Origin: Cesiribacter sp.
Lineage (GTDB): Bacteria; Bacteroidota; Bacteroidia; Cytophagales; Cyclobacteriaceae
Reading direction: 5' to 3'
NCBI GenBank assembly: GCA_030147305.1
Contig: JASLAE010000327.1
Coordinates: forward strand, 1 to 5,612
Length of the DNA: 5,612 nucleotides
Shown piece after piece: positions 1 through 5,612 of the stretch; the stretch's first letter is position 1; every line of letters starts with the position of its first letter. Under the pieces are notes generated by a model that was not told the origin of the DNA, searched no databases, and was given only the letters and a program-made list of their open reading frames with translations. The position numbers and the translations under genes are program-made.

Positions 1-95
1 AGCCTGTGATAACCCTTTAATTTTTACATGTGGTACGTGCTCATTATTTTCAGGCTGTTTTTTTAAAGTGAATTTTATTACTTAAGCTTAATTCA

Positions 96-1088
96 ATGAA
101 AGCGCTTGCACTTACAAAACCCAACACCATTGAAATAATAGAGAAAGCGATGCCCGAAATACAAGCGGGAGAAGCTTTAGTACGCATGCGGGCAGCAGCG
201 CTTAATCATCGTGATCAATGGATTCGGGAAGGGAAATACCCAGGTATTAAAACCGGTGTAACGCTTGGCTCAGATGGTGCTGGTGTTGTAGAAGCAGTTG
301 CAGAGGATAAACAGCAGCATTGGATTGGTAAAGAAGTCATCATTAACCCCAACAGGAGCTGGGGTGAAAATCCGGCTGTACAATCTGCGGAATATAATAT
401 TTTGGGATCACCTCAGGATGGTACTTTTGCTCAATTCATCAGTGTACCCATAGACAGGCTTTGTGAAAAGCCTAAGCACCTGGACTGGGCGGAAGCTGCG
501 GCGGTACCGCTGGGAGGCTTAACGGCATACAGGGCAGTATTTACCCGGGCTAAGATAGAGAAGGGTATGCATGTATTGATTAATGGGATAGGCGGTGGGG
601 TAGCACAATGGGCCTTTTTGTTTGCTGTGGCTGCCGGTGCGGAAGTATGGGTGAGCAGCAGTGAGGAGGATAAAATCAATTATGCCATTGAAAAAGGTGC
701 CAAAGACGGTTTCAATTACAGGGAAATGGACTGGGCAAGGACAGCAAAAAAAGAAATGGGTGGATTTGATGTAATTATTGATTCAGCCGGCGGTAATGCC
801 CTTAATAATTTACTGGATGTTGTTAAACCTGCCGGGAGTATAGTGATTTATGGTGCAACGACCGGCGTTCCTGAAAACTTAAACCTTCGAAAGATCTTTT
901 GGGCACAAATAAACCTGCAAGGCTCTACCATGGGTAATGATCAGGAGTTTGCAGAAATGGTAAACTTTATAGCAGCGCATCAAATGCGCCCTATCATGGA
1001 ATCACCCATGCCTTTTGCAAACATCATCGATGCCTTTGACATGATGCAGGCTGGTAAGCAATTTGGTAAACTTGTCGTGGAATTCTAA
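96..1088 (+). CDS. Zinc-independent medium-chain dehydrogenase/reductase (quinone oxidoreductase-like)
   Basis: This 330-residue protein has the full two-domain MDR layout and usual length. An N-terminal GroES-like catalytic domain (about 1-125) includes GSDGAG (58-63). A Rossmann domain (about 130-265) carries a glycine-rich nucleotide loop GIGGGVAQ (164-171). The family would predict a cytosolic NAD(P)H-dependent reductase of quinones, enones or related carbonyls; the substrate cannot be read from sequence. The position that holds the first catalytic zinc Cys in alcohol dehydrogenases is Asn37 (ALNHRD, 35-40). The lobe after 'INPNRSWGENP' (83-93) lacks the four structural-zinc cysteines, so both zinc sites appear absent and the common label 'zinc-binding dehydrogenase' would mislead. 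The ATG at 96 gives the family-typical start MKAL. It stands alone, with the next gene convergent, so it is probably monocistronic. Family is certain; exact reaction unknown. Confidence 0.93.
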   Translation: MKALALTKPNTIEIIEKAMPEIQAGEALVRMRAAALNHRDQWIREGKYPGIKTGVTLGSDGAGVVEAVAEDKQQHWIGKEVIINPNRSWGENPAVQSAEYNILGSPQDGTFAQFISVPIDRLCEKPKHLDWAEAAAVPLGGLTAYRAVFTRAKIEKGMHVLINGIGGGVAQWAFLFAVAAGAEVWVSSSEEDKINYAIEKGAKDGFNYREMDWARTAKKEMGGFDVIIDSAGGNALNNLLDVVKPAGSIVIYGATTGVPENLNLRKIFWAQINLQGSTMGNDQEFAEMVNFIAAHQMRPIMESPMPFANIIDAFDMMQAGKQFGKLVVEF

Positions 1089-1253
1089 TGAACCGCCAAT
1101 AGAACTAACTGAAAGCACGGTAGAGATATTAGTTAACTGTTTGGTTACGGAACATTTCTGCAGGGGAGAGAATTGGAGATAGACTGCAGTTACAAAACTT
1201 GCAATATGAAAATAAAGAATGCCGAACAAGTCACGAAGTCCTCAGTTTAATCA

Positions 1254-1583
1254 TCAAAGTTCGTCCAGTTCCACCAGTAAATTCTGATAGGCATTGCGGA
1301 GTTCACGCAATGCATGGGCATTTTGTTGTTGTTGTGCCAGCGTAATGCCCTGCTCGTAGGTTGATTTTGCTTCCTGAAGATGCCCTAGTTCTGCAAGCAG
1401 AGCGGCGGCATGGTAATAGGCAGGCAAATACTGTGCATGTTCTTTAAGCAACTGGCGAAACAAAAGCAGCGATTGGGGTATATCAGCCCTGCGGTGTTCA
1501 AGGGCTAGGGCATATATTAAAAAAGGGTCGTTGGGGGTCTCTTGCAGCATTTGCTGCAGTTGTGCGATGCGCTGCTCCGACAT
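1254..1583 (-). CDS. Small tetratricopeptide repeat protein
   Basis: This 109-residue, all-helical soluble protein has no signal peptide or membrane segment. Two TPR-like helical hairpins can be seen. The first spans about 17-50, with PNDPFLIYALALEH then SLLLFRQLLKEH. The second spans about 51-84, with YLPAYYHAAALLAELGHLQEA then YEQGITLA. A third helix pair, RELRNAYQNLL (93-103), caps the array. The second repeat shows the canonical small/large pattern (A-Y at 55-56, A-LL-E-LG at 61-67). A short Gln run (85-88, four CAA codons) separates repeat and cap. A weak AGGA lies 3 nt before the ATG. TPRs bind proteins; the partner is unknown. Head-to-head placement with etfB suggests shared regulation, but nothing in the sequence links it mechanistically to electron transfer. 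Confident as a gene and as TPR; function unassigned. Confidence 0.85.
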   Translation of the reverse strand: MSEQRIAQLQQMLQETPNDPFLIYALALEHRRADIPQSLLLFRQLLKEHAQYLPAYYHAAALLAELGHLQEAKSTYEQGITLAQQQQNAHALRELRNAYQNLLVELDEL

Positions 1584-1668
1584 ATATCCTTTTTCTTTTA
1601 AACTAAATACGTTATTTTCGGGTCAAATTTACACTATCTTATAGTTTTCTTAACTTTTTTGCATTTTT
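1584..1668. promoter_or_regulatory. Divergent promoter region between TPR gene and etfB
   Basis: This AT-rich 85-bp gap separates two head-to-head start codons, so it must hold the promoters for both unless transcription enters from outside. On the minus strand, TAAATTTG at 1624-1631 matches the Bacteroidota -7 consensus TAnnTTTG exactly and would give a leader of roughly 30 nt to the TPR gene. No convincing -33 TTG accompanies it. On the plus strand only 7-of-8 matches are present (TAGTTTTC at 1642-1649 and TAACTTTT at 1651-1658), so the etfB promoter position is not resolved. No clear Shine-Dalgarno precedes etfB, as is usual in this phylum. Confidence 0.45.
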
Positions 1669-2406
1669 ATGAAGATTCTGGTTTGCATAACGCACGTTCC
1701 GGATACCACATCCAAAATCTCTTTCACAGATAATAATACAAAGCTTAATGCTGCTGGAGTTCAGTTTATCATTGGTCCCTATGATGATTATGCACTCGCG
1801 CGCGCTGTGGAATTAAAAGAACAGCATGGTGGTTCGGTTACCGTCTTAAATGTTGGTCTGGCAGAAACAGAGCCTACGATCCGCAAAGCCCTGGCTATTG
1901 GTGCCGATGATGCAATCCGGGTGAATTCTTATCCCCATGATTCATATTTTGTAGCACAGCAGATTGCAGCTGTTGCCAAAGAAGGAGGGTATGACCTTAT
2001 TCTGATGGGACGCGAGTCTCTTGATTTCAATGGTGGTATGGTTCATGGCATGGTAGGTGAATTGTTGGGTATCCCTTCCGTATCTCCGGTGATGAAACTG
2101 GAAATATCCGGAAACAATGCTGCTTGTGCCCGTGAAATAGAGGGAGGCAAGGAGTATGTAGAAGTGAGCCTTCCGTTTGTGGCCGGATGTCAGGAGCCAA
2201 TTGCAGAATGGAAGATCCCGAATATGCGTGGTATCATGACGGCTCGTACAAAAAAACTGGATGTGCGGGAGCCTGTTTCACCAGAGACTAAAACAGATCT
2301 GCAACGGTATGATATGCCTCCGGCAAAAGGGTCTGTTAAAATGATAGACAAAGAAAATGTGGGTGAATTGGTGCGGCTGCTGAAAACAGAGGCCAAAGTC
2401 CTGTAA
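1669..2406 (+). CDS. etfB: Electron transfer flavoprotein subunit beta
   Basis: EtfB pairs with EtfA to form the soluble ETF heterodimer, which takes electrons from acyl-CoA and other flavoprotein dehydrogenases and passes them to ETF:quinone oxidoreductase. The 245-residue length is typical. The start MKILVCITHVPDTT is the family N-terminus. NVGLAETEPTIRKALAIGADDAI (61-83) and GRESLD (114-119) follow the ETF_beta nucleotide-binding fold. The segment IPNMRGIMTARTKKLDV (173-189) corresponds to the ETF-beta signature and partner-recognition loop. Against the human protein, as I recall it, residues 120-127 (FNGGMVHG) align without gaps to DDCNQTGQ, so the loop that holds AMP in group I ETFs is changed. 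The gene leads the etfB-etfA-nuclease cluster, with etfA 55 nt downstream. Function is confident; whether AMP or another nucleotide is bound is open. Confidence 0.97.
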   Translation: MKILVCITHVPDTTSKISFTDNNTKLNAAGVQFIIGPYDDYALARAVELKEQHGGSVTVLNVGLAETEPTIRKALAIGADDAIRVNSYPHDSYFVAQQIAAVAKEGGYDLILMGRESLDFNGGMVHGMVGELLGIPSVSPVMKLEISGNNAACAREIEGGKEYVEVSLPFVAGCQEPIAEWKIPNMRGIMTARTKKLDVREPVSPETKTDLQRYDMPPAKGSVKMIDKENVGELVRLLKTEAKVL

Positions 2407-2461
2407 ATAATCTGCTTGTTCGCCATTTTTAATTTATTTTCCAGATTCAATTTCTTTAGAC

Positions 2462-3418
2462 ATGTCTGTACTTGTATTTATAGAAAGCGCTGACGGCGCC
2501 ATAAAAAAATCTTCACTGGAAGCAGTTGGCTTTGCTGCAGCTATGGGGCAGGGCGATGTTACCGCCATTTATCTGGGCCAGATTGACCAGAGTGCGCTGC
2601 AGCTGGCAGGTGCGTATGGTGCTGCAAAAGTGCTGCATGTTAACGACGAGCGCCTGGACAAAGGCGTTATTCAGGCCTATGCTTCCACGCTGGCACAGGC
2701 GCTGGAACAAACAGGTGCCAAAATACTGGTGCTGGCTAAATCTGCACTAGGCGATCCGGTTGCCGCACGTGTGGCCATTAAAACAAATGCTTCGTTTGTC
2801 TCTAATGTAATTGCCTTACCAGAAACCGGCAGTGGCTTTAAAGTTACCCGCAGCATTTACACAGGCAAAGCATTTGCCACTGAAGAAATGAAGGGTGATA
2901 TTAAAATTATCGCCATCAAAAAGAACGCCATAGAGCTGCAGGAGACTGGAGGAAGTGCACAGATCGAAACGTTCACACCTAACCTGAGCGAGGCTGATTT
3001 TGGTGTAAACATCACCAAAACAGAAAAACAGGAGGGTGAAATATTGCTTCCTGAAGCAGATATTGTTGTATCCGGTGGCCGTGGCATGAAAGGCCCCGAA
3101 AACTGGAGCATGCTGGAAGAACTTGCTGCCACCCTTGGGGCAGCAACTGGCTGTAGCAAACCTGTTTCTGACATAGGCTGGCGTCCCCACCATGAGCACG
3201 TAGGCCAAACAGGTGTTAAAGTGAGTCCTACCCTGTACATTGCCGTTGGCATATCCGGGGCAATTCAACACCTGGCTGGCGTAAACTCGAGCAAAGTAAT
3301 TGTGGTGATCAATAAAGATCCGGAAGCGCCTTTTTTCAAAGCTGCAGATTATGGTATTATTGGTGATGCTTTTGAAGTTGTGCCGAAATTAACCGAAGCG
3401 ATCAAAGCTGCAAAATAA
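2462..3418 (+). CDS. etfA: Electron transfer flavoprotein subunit alpha
   Basis: EtfA carries the redox-active FAD of the ETF heterodimer and works with the EtfB encoded just upstream. The 318-residue length is normal. The N-terminal ETF domain spans about 1-185. The C-terminal FAD domain spans about 195-318 and contains VSGGRGMKGPENW (203-215), HEHVGQTG (244-251), LYIAVGISGAIQHLAG (258-273) and VVINKDPEAPFF (301-312), the last two being the classic EtfA signature. His270 matches the histidine that contacts the flavin in characterised ETFs. In the stretch CSKPVSD (221-227), Lys223 stands where mammalian and many bacterial proteins have Arg (SRAAVD), the residue known to stabilise the anionic semiquinone. 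The ATG at 2462 gives the usual start MSVLVFIE. The downstream nuclease frame begins 7 nt after the stop, suggesting translational coupling. Confidence 0.97.
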   Translation: MSVLVFIESADGAIKKSSLEAVGFAAAMGQGDVTAIYLGQIDQSALQLAGAYGAAKVLHVNDERLDKGVIQAYASTLAQALEQTGAKILVLAKSALGDPVAARVAIKTNASFVSNVIALPETGSGFKVTRSIYTGKAFATEEMKGDIKIIAIKKNAIELQETGGSAQIETFTPNLSEADFGVNITKTEKQEGEILLPEADIVVSGGRGMKGPENWSMLEELAATLGAATGCSKPVSDIGWRPHHEHVGQTGVKVSPTLYIAVGISGAIQHLAGVNSSKVIVVINKDPEAPFFKAADYGIIGDAFEVVPKLTEAIKAAK

Positions 3419-3425
3419 GCGAACA

Positions 3426-4034
3426 GTGGAGAAGATTAAACTAGAAATATTAGGTCTGTCGTCCAGCCAGTCTCAGTCGGGCTCTTTTGCACTGGTGCTG
3501 GGATAAGCACATGGTAAACGCATACGACCCATTATCATAGGTATGTTTGAGGCCCAGGCCATTGCCATCGAGATTGAGAAAATCATTCCCAACCGGCCCA
3601 TGACGCACGACCTCTTCAAATCATTTGCCCAAAGCTTTGAATTTGATGTAGAGGAAATCGTTATATCAGATCTGAAGGAAGGTGTGTTTTTCGCCAAAAT
3701 TGTATGCAACAACGGCATTAAACATATTGAGGTAGACGCGCGCCCTTCTGATGCCATCGCCATTGGCTTGCGTTTCAATGTGCCTATCTATACCTATGAA
3801 AATGTAATGTCAGAAGCAGGTATTGTGCTTTCTGAGGATCCGGAGGAAGAAGAGGAAGAAAAAACAACCCGCAGCAAAAAAGAAACTTCCAAGAAAAGCA
3901 GTGGTAAGCCTTTCACAGAACAACTTAAGGACCTTTCCAGCGATAAGCTGAGCAAAATGCTGGATGAGGCGCTGCACAAGGAAGACTATGAAAAAGCTGC
4001 CAAGATCCGCGACGAAATGAACCGCCGTAATTGA
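3426..4034 (+). pseudogene. Bifunctional nuclease family (DUF151 plus UVR domain) gene with in-frame stop at codon 27
   Basis: Read from GTG at 3426, the frame gives a family-typical N-terminus: VEKIKLEILGLSSSQSQSGS, then FALVLG (residues 21-26), then TAA at 3504-3506. The same frame resumes with AHGKRIRPIIIG (28-39) straight into MFEAQAIAIEIEK. No base is gained or lost, so one substitution (GAA to TAA; Glu is usual after ALVLG) accounts for the break. With the stop ignored, the product would be 202 residues, the usual Bacteroidota length. The DUF151 core contains THDLF (60-64) and DARPSDAIAIG (104-114). An acidic and lysine-rich linker (about 137-160) precedes a C-terminal UVR helical pair (about 170-202; DEALHKEDYEKAAKIRDEMNRR). 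Family members are described as nucleases with RNase and DNase activity, mostly from plant work; the bacterial role is unclear. The gene may be decayed, may be read through or restarted internally, or the T may be a sequence error. Confidence 0.72.
3543..4034 (+). CDS. Remaining open part of the bifunctional nuclease, from internal ATG
   Basis: This is the 163-residue stretch a gene caller would report. It begins at the Met of IIIGMFEAQAIAIEIEK, which in homologues is an internal residue, not a start. It keeps THDLF (21-25), the conserved DARPSDAIAIG (65-75), the charged linker and the UVR-like tail (about 131-163). It lacks the first 39 residues, which form the opening beta strands of the DUF151 fold. 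No Shine-Dalgarno is evident before this ATG, and reinitiation after the stop at 3504 would be needed to make it. The reading frame is otherwise intact and uninterrupted to the TGA at 4032-4034, so decay, if real, is recent. I regard it as part of the longer gene rather than as an independent protein. Confidence 0.6.
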   Translation: MFEAQAIAIEIEKIIPNRPMTHDLFKSFAQSFEFDVEEIVISDLKEGVFFAKIVCNNGIKHIEVDARPSDAIAIGLRFNVPIYTYENVMSEAGIVLSEDPEEEEEEKTTRSKKETSKKSSGKPFTEQLKDLSSDKLSKMLDEALHKEDYEKAAKIRDEMNRRN

Positions 4035-4056
4035 GTTTAATCTTATCCAGATACTT

Positions 4057-4087
4057 AAACCTTATCCTTAGCAGGGTAAGGTTTTTT
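4057..4087 (+). terminator. Rho-independent terminator after the etf-nuclease cluster
   Basis: An 11-bp stem is formed by 4057-4067 (AAACCTTATCC) and 4074-4084 (GGGTAAGGTTT) with one G-U pair (4065/4076) and a 6-nt loop TTAGCA. The right arm runs into a T tract (4082-4087). It starts 23 nt after the nuclease stop codon, so it ends the etfB-etfA-nuclease transcript and separates it from the nucleoside transporter gene. Confidence 0.88.
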
Positions 4088-4157
4088 CGTTGTTGCTCAA
4101 CTCTTTTTATAATTTAGCGAACCAACTTATAAAGTTTTTTTTCTTTACCAATTCCCC

Positions 4158-4165
4158 TATTTTTG
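4158..4165 (+). promoter_or_regulatory. Candidate -7 promoter box for the nucleoside transporter gene
   Basis: TATTTTTG matches the Bacteroidota TAnnTTTG -7 element exactly and lies 21 nt before the GTG start, downstream of the terminator where a promoter is needed. No good TTG -33 element sits at 17-21 bp upstream. An alternative is TAATTTAG at 4110-4117 (7 of 8) with TTG at 4090-4092, 17 bp upstream. The region is T-rich, so chance matches are likely. Confidence 0.35.
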
Positions 4166-4186
4166 GCACCTGACAAATCATGAACG

Positions 4187-5494
4187 GTGGATATATTAAG
4201 AGCGTTAGTCGGCATTATTGTACTGGTAGGCTTTGCCTTTCTGTTTTCTAATAAAAAAAGAGCCATTGACTGGCGACTGGTAGGAATCGGTCTTCTCTTA
4301 CAGGTATCCTTCGGACTCTTAATCACCCAGGTAGACGTAGTTGCCAGGGCTTTTGGAGCCGTAAGCGAGGCATTTGTAATATTTCTTGGCTATAGCGACG
4401 ATGGAGCACGCTTTCTTTTTGGCAGCCTGGTGGATGCTTCCGGTAGCTGGGGTTTTATTTTTGCCTTTAAGGTGTTGCCCACCATTATCTTTTTCTCTAC
4501 CGTTACCGCGGGTTTGTATTACCTGGGCATTCTGCAAAAAATTGTGTTTGGCATAGCCTGGATTATGGCCCGCACCATGCGATTAAGTGGTGCAGAAAGC
4601 CTTTCTGCAGCGGGTAATATTTTTCTGGGTCAGACCGAGGCACCACTGTTGGTACGTCCTTTTGTGCCGCGCATGACCCGATCTGAATTAATGTGCCTTA
4701 TGACGGGAGGTATGGCAACCATAGCAGGTGGTGTGCTGGCTGGCTATGTTACTTTTCTGGGTGGTGATGACATAGCAGAGCGTACCCGTTTTGCTACCTA
4801 TCTGCTGAGTGCCTCTATCATGAATGCACCGGCGGCCATTGTCATTTCTAAGATTATTGTGCCGGAACAGCATCCTGAGCAAATTGACAGGGAACTGAAA
4901 GTAAACTCTGAAACTCTTGGCGTAAACCTGATTGATGCTTTATCACAGGGCGCAGCAGAAGGGCTGAAGCTTGCACTAAATGTAGGAGGGATGCTGCTTG
5001 CTTTTATTGCTGTTATTTATGCACTTAATGGGTTTTTAGCAGGCCTGGTTGGGCAAATCGCCCTGGGAGGCACTTCTCTTAATGAAATGATCAGTACCAG
5101 TACCAATGGTGCTTTTAGCGGACTTACTCTGGAATACCTGCTGGGACAAGTCTTCAGGGTTTTTACCTGGGTGATGGGAGTAGACTGGTCAGAGACCCTG
5201 CTGGTGGGTAGTTTGCTGGGACAGAAAACAGTAATTAATGAATTTGTTGCCTACAGCAGTCTTGCTGAGATGAAGGCCGGCAATGGTTTAAGTGCCAAAT
5301 CCATTATTATTGCTACTTATGCGCTTTGCGGCTTTTCTAACTTTAGCTCAATTGCCATACAAATAGGTGGTATAGGCAGTATGGCACCAAATCAGCAGGG
5401 TGAACTTAGCAGACTGGGCTTTCGGGCACTTTTGGCAGCAACTATTGCCTGTATGATGACCGCTACCATTGCCGGAGCTCTGATGACTGAATAA
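4187..5494 (+). CDS. nupC: Concentrative nucleoside transporter (CNT/NupC family)
   Basis: This 435-residue polytopic inner-membrane protein of the CNT (SLC28) family imports nucleosides by cation symport. The N-terminal membrane domain spans about 5-50, a gate region about 95-190, and the C-terminal transport domain about 195-432. Substrate and ion motifs known from the Vibrio cholerae CNT structure are present: GNIFLGQTEAP (143-153), TVINEFVAY (348-356, Glu352) and GFSNFSSI (382-389, Asn385 and Ser388). Asn144 and Thr178 fall where that protein has Na+ ligands Asn149 and Ser183, and GQTEAP resembles the Na+-coupled type rather than the GQSE of E. coli NupC, so Na+ coupling is my inference. 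The GTG start is forced: an in-frame TGA lies at 4181-4183, and the ATG at 4180 is out of frame and closes quickly. MDILRALVGI fits relatives. A terminator separates it from the nuclease gene. Substrate range is unknown. Confidence 0.95.
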   Translation: MDILRALVGIIVLVGFAFLFSNKKRAIDWRLVGIGLLLQVSFGLLITQVDVVARAFGAVSEAFVIFLGYSDDGARFLFGSLVDASGSWGFIFAFKVLPTIIFFSTVTAGLYYLGILQKIVFGIAWIMARTMRLSGAESLSAAGNIFLGQTEAPLLVRPFVPRMTRSELMCLMTGGMATIAGGVLAGYVTFLGGDDIAERTRFATYLLSASIMNAPAAIVISKIIVPEQHPEQIDRELKVNSETLGVNLIDALSQGAAEGLKLALNVGGMLLAFIAVIYALNGFLAGLVGQIALGGTSLNEMISTSTNGAFSGLTLEYLLGQVFRVFTWVMGVDWSETLLVGSLLGQKTVINEFVAYSSLAEMKAGNGLSAKSIIIATYALCGFSNFSSIAIQIGGIGSMAPNQQGELSRLGFRALLAATIACMMTATIAGALMTE

Positions 5495-5512
5495 GTTAAA
5501 CTGCTACTTTTT

Positions 5513-5612
5513 TTAATAAGCCAGCAACAGGTTTGGATCTGGGCACAGCAGCTGGTAGTAACTTTTTTGGGAAGGCGCTGCAACACCTGGAAAATCACCT
5601 ATCCGGCCTTCC
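5513..5612 (-). CDS. Possible 3' end of an unidentified convergent gene (partial)
   Basis: On the minus strand one frame is open from the window edge for 32 codons and stops at TAA (5513-5515), 18 bp from the end of the nucleoside transporter gene. The readable tail begins EGRIGDFPGVAAPSQ and ends PDPNLLLAY. I do not recognise a family. Two plus-strand frames are also open here but have no credible start codon, and a stretch this short can be open by chance. It is listed only because the window would otherwise end with 118 unexplained bases. Confidence 0.2.
   Translation of the reverse strand, partial: EGRIGDFPGVAAPSQKSYYQLLCPDPNLLLAY

Noticed and set aside
1..57. Inverted repeat AGCCTG (1-6) and CAGGCT (52-57) followed by a T run, resembling a terminator of an upstream gene
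   Set aside because: The arms are only 6 bp and 45 nt apart, and the left arm is cut by the window edge, so pairing cannot be judged.
1103..1134. Inverted AACTAA/TTAGTT between the two convergent genes as a bidirectional terminator
   Set aside because: Only 6 AT-rich pairs with a 20-nt loop and no T tract; expected by chance. The 165-bp gap otherwise shows no clear structure apart from two CTGCAG hexamers.
1322..1335. CAA microsatellite inside the TPR gene as a phase-variation tract
   Set aside because: Only four trinucleotide units, so length changes would keep frame; it simply encodes four glutamines.
2816..3271. Long open frames on the minus strand within etfA (151 and 131 codons)
   Set aside because: They lie wholly inside a certain etfA on the opposite strand, show Cys/Phe-rich or Ser/Pro-rich composition and no family resemblance; they are shadows.
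3473..3778. Minus-strand open frame of 101 codons over the nuclease start, as an alternative to a broken nuclease gene
   Set aside because: The plus strand encodes conserved DUF151 sequence throughout this stretch on both sides of the stop; the minus frame has no recognisable features.
4180..4251. ATG at 4180 as the transporter start
   Set aside because: It is in another frame and reaches a stop after about 23 codons; the GTG at 4187 is the only start in the transporter frame after the TGA at 4181.
5498..5537. Stem AAAC-TGCT with AGCA-ACAG-GTTT after the transporter gene as a terminator
   Set aside because: Pairing needs a 4-nt bulge, and the T run lies in the loop instead of after the stem.
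1..5612. A hidden defence, mobile or other novel system
   Set aside because: All long frames are housekeeping families with uniform base composition; no terminal repeats, target duplications, spaced repeats or retron/ncRNA-like structures were seen.

Overview
The window looks like an ordinary chromosomal piece from a Bacteroidota bacterium, probably of the Cytophagales or relatives. The grounds are the moderate GC content, the near absence of Shine-Dalgarno sequences, TAnnTTTG-like -7 boxes, EtfA/EtfB variants that I recall from this phylum, and a DUF151-UVR nuclease beside the etf genes. The assignment is inference from gene content, not from a marker gene. No mobile element, CRISPR array, tRNA or rRNA was seen.

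Layout, left to right. Positions 96-1088 (+) encode a zinc-independent medium-chain dehydrogenase/reductase. A convergent small TPR protein lies at 1254-1583 (-). It is divergent, across 85 bp, from a co-directional cluster: etfB (1669-2406), etfA (2462-3418) and a DUF151 'bifunctional nuclease' gene (3426-4034). A strong intrinsic terminator at 4057-4087 closes the cluster. A concentrative nucleoside transporter (CNT/NupC family) follows at 4187-5494 (+). The last ~100 bp may hold the 3' end of an unidentified minus-strand gene.

How the genes fit together. EtfBA carries electrons from acyl-CoA and other flavin dehydrogenases to the membrane quinone pool. The TPR gene is a likely neighbour with an unknown role. 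The nuclease gene follows etfA by only 7 nt and is probably co-transcribed with it. The nucleoside transporter has its own upstream region and would import nucleosides with Na+ or H+.

The main surprise is that the nuclease gene is interrupted. Its family-typical N-terminus is readable from a GTG at 3426 in the same frame as the rest of the protein, but codon 27 is TAA (3504-3506), where a glutamate codon (GAA) is expected. A gene caller that accepts only the internal ATG at 3543 would hide this and report a protein lacking its first 39 residues. Secondary points are non-canonical nucleotide-site residues in EtfB and EtfA. I did not find evidence of a wholly new biological system.
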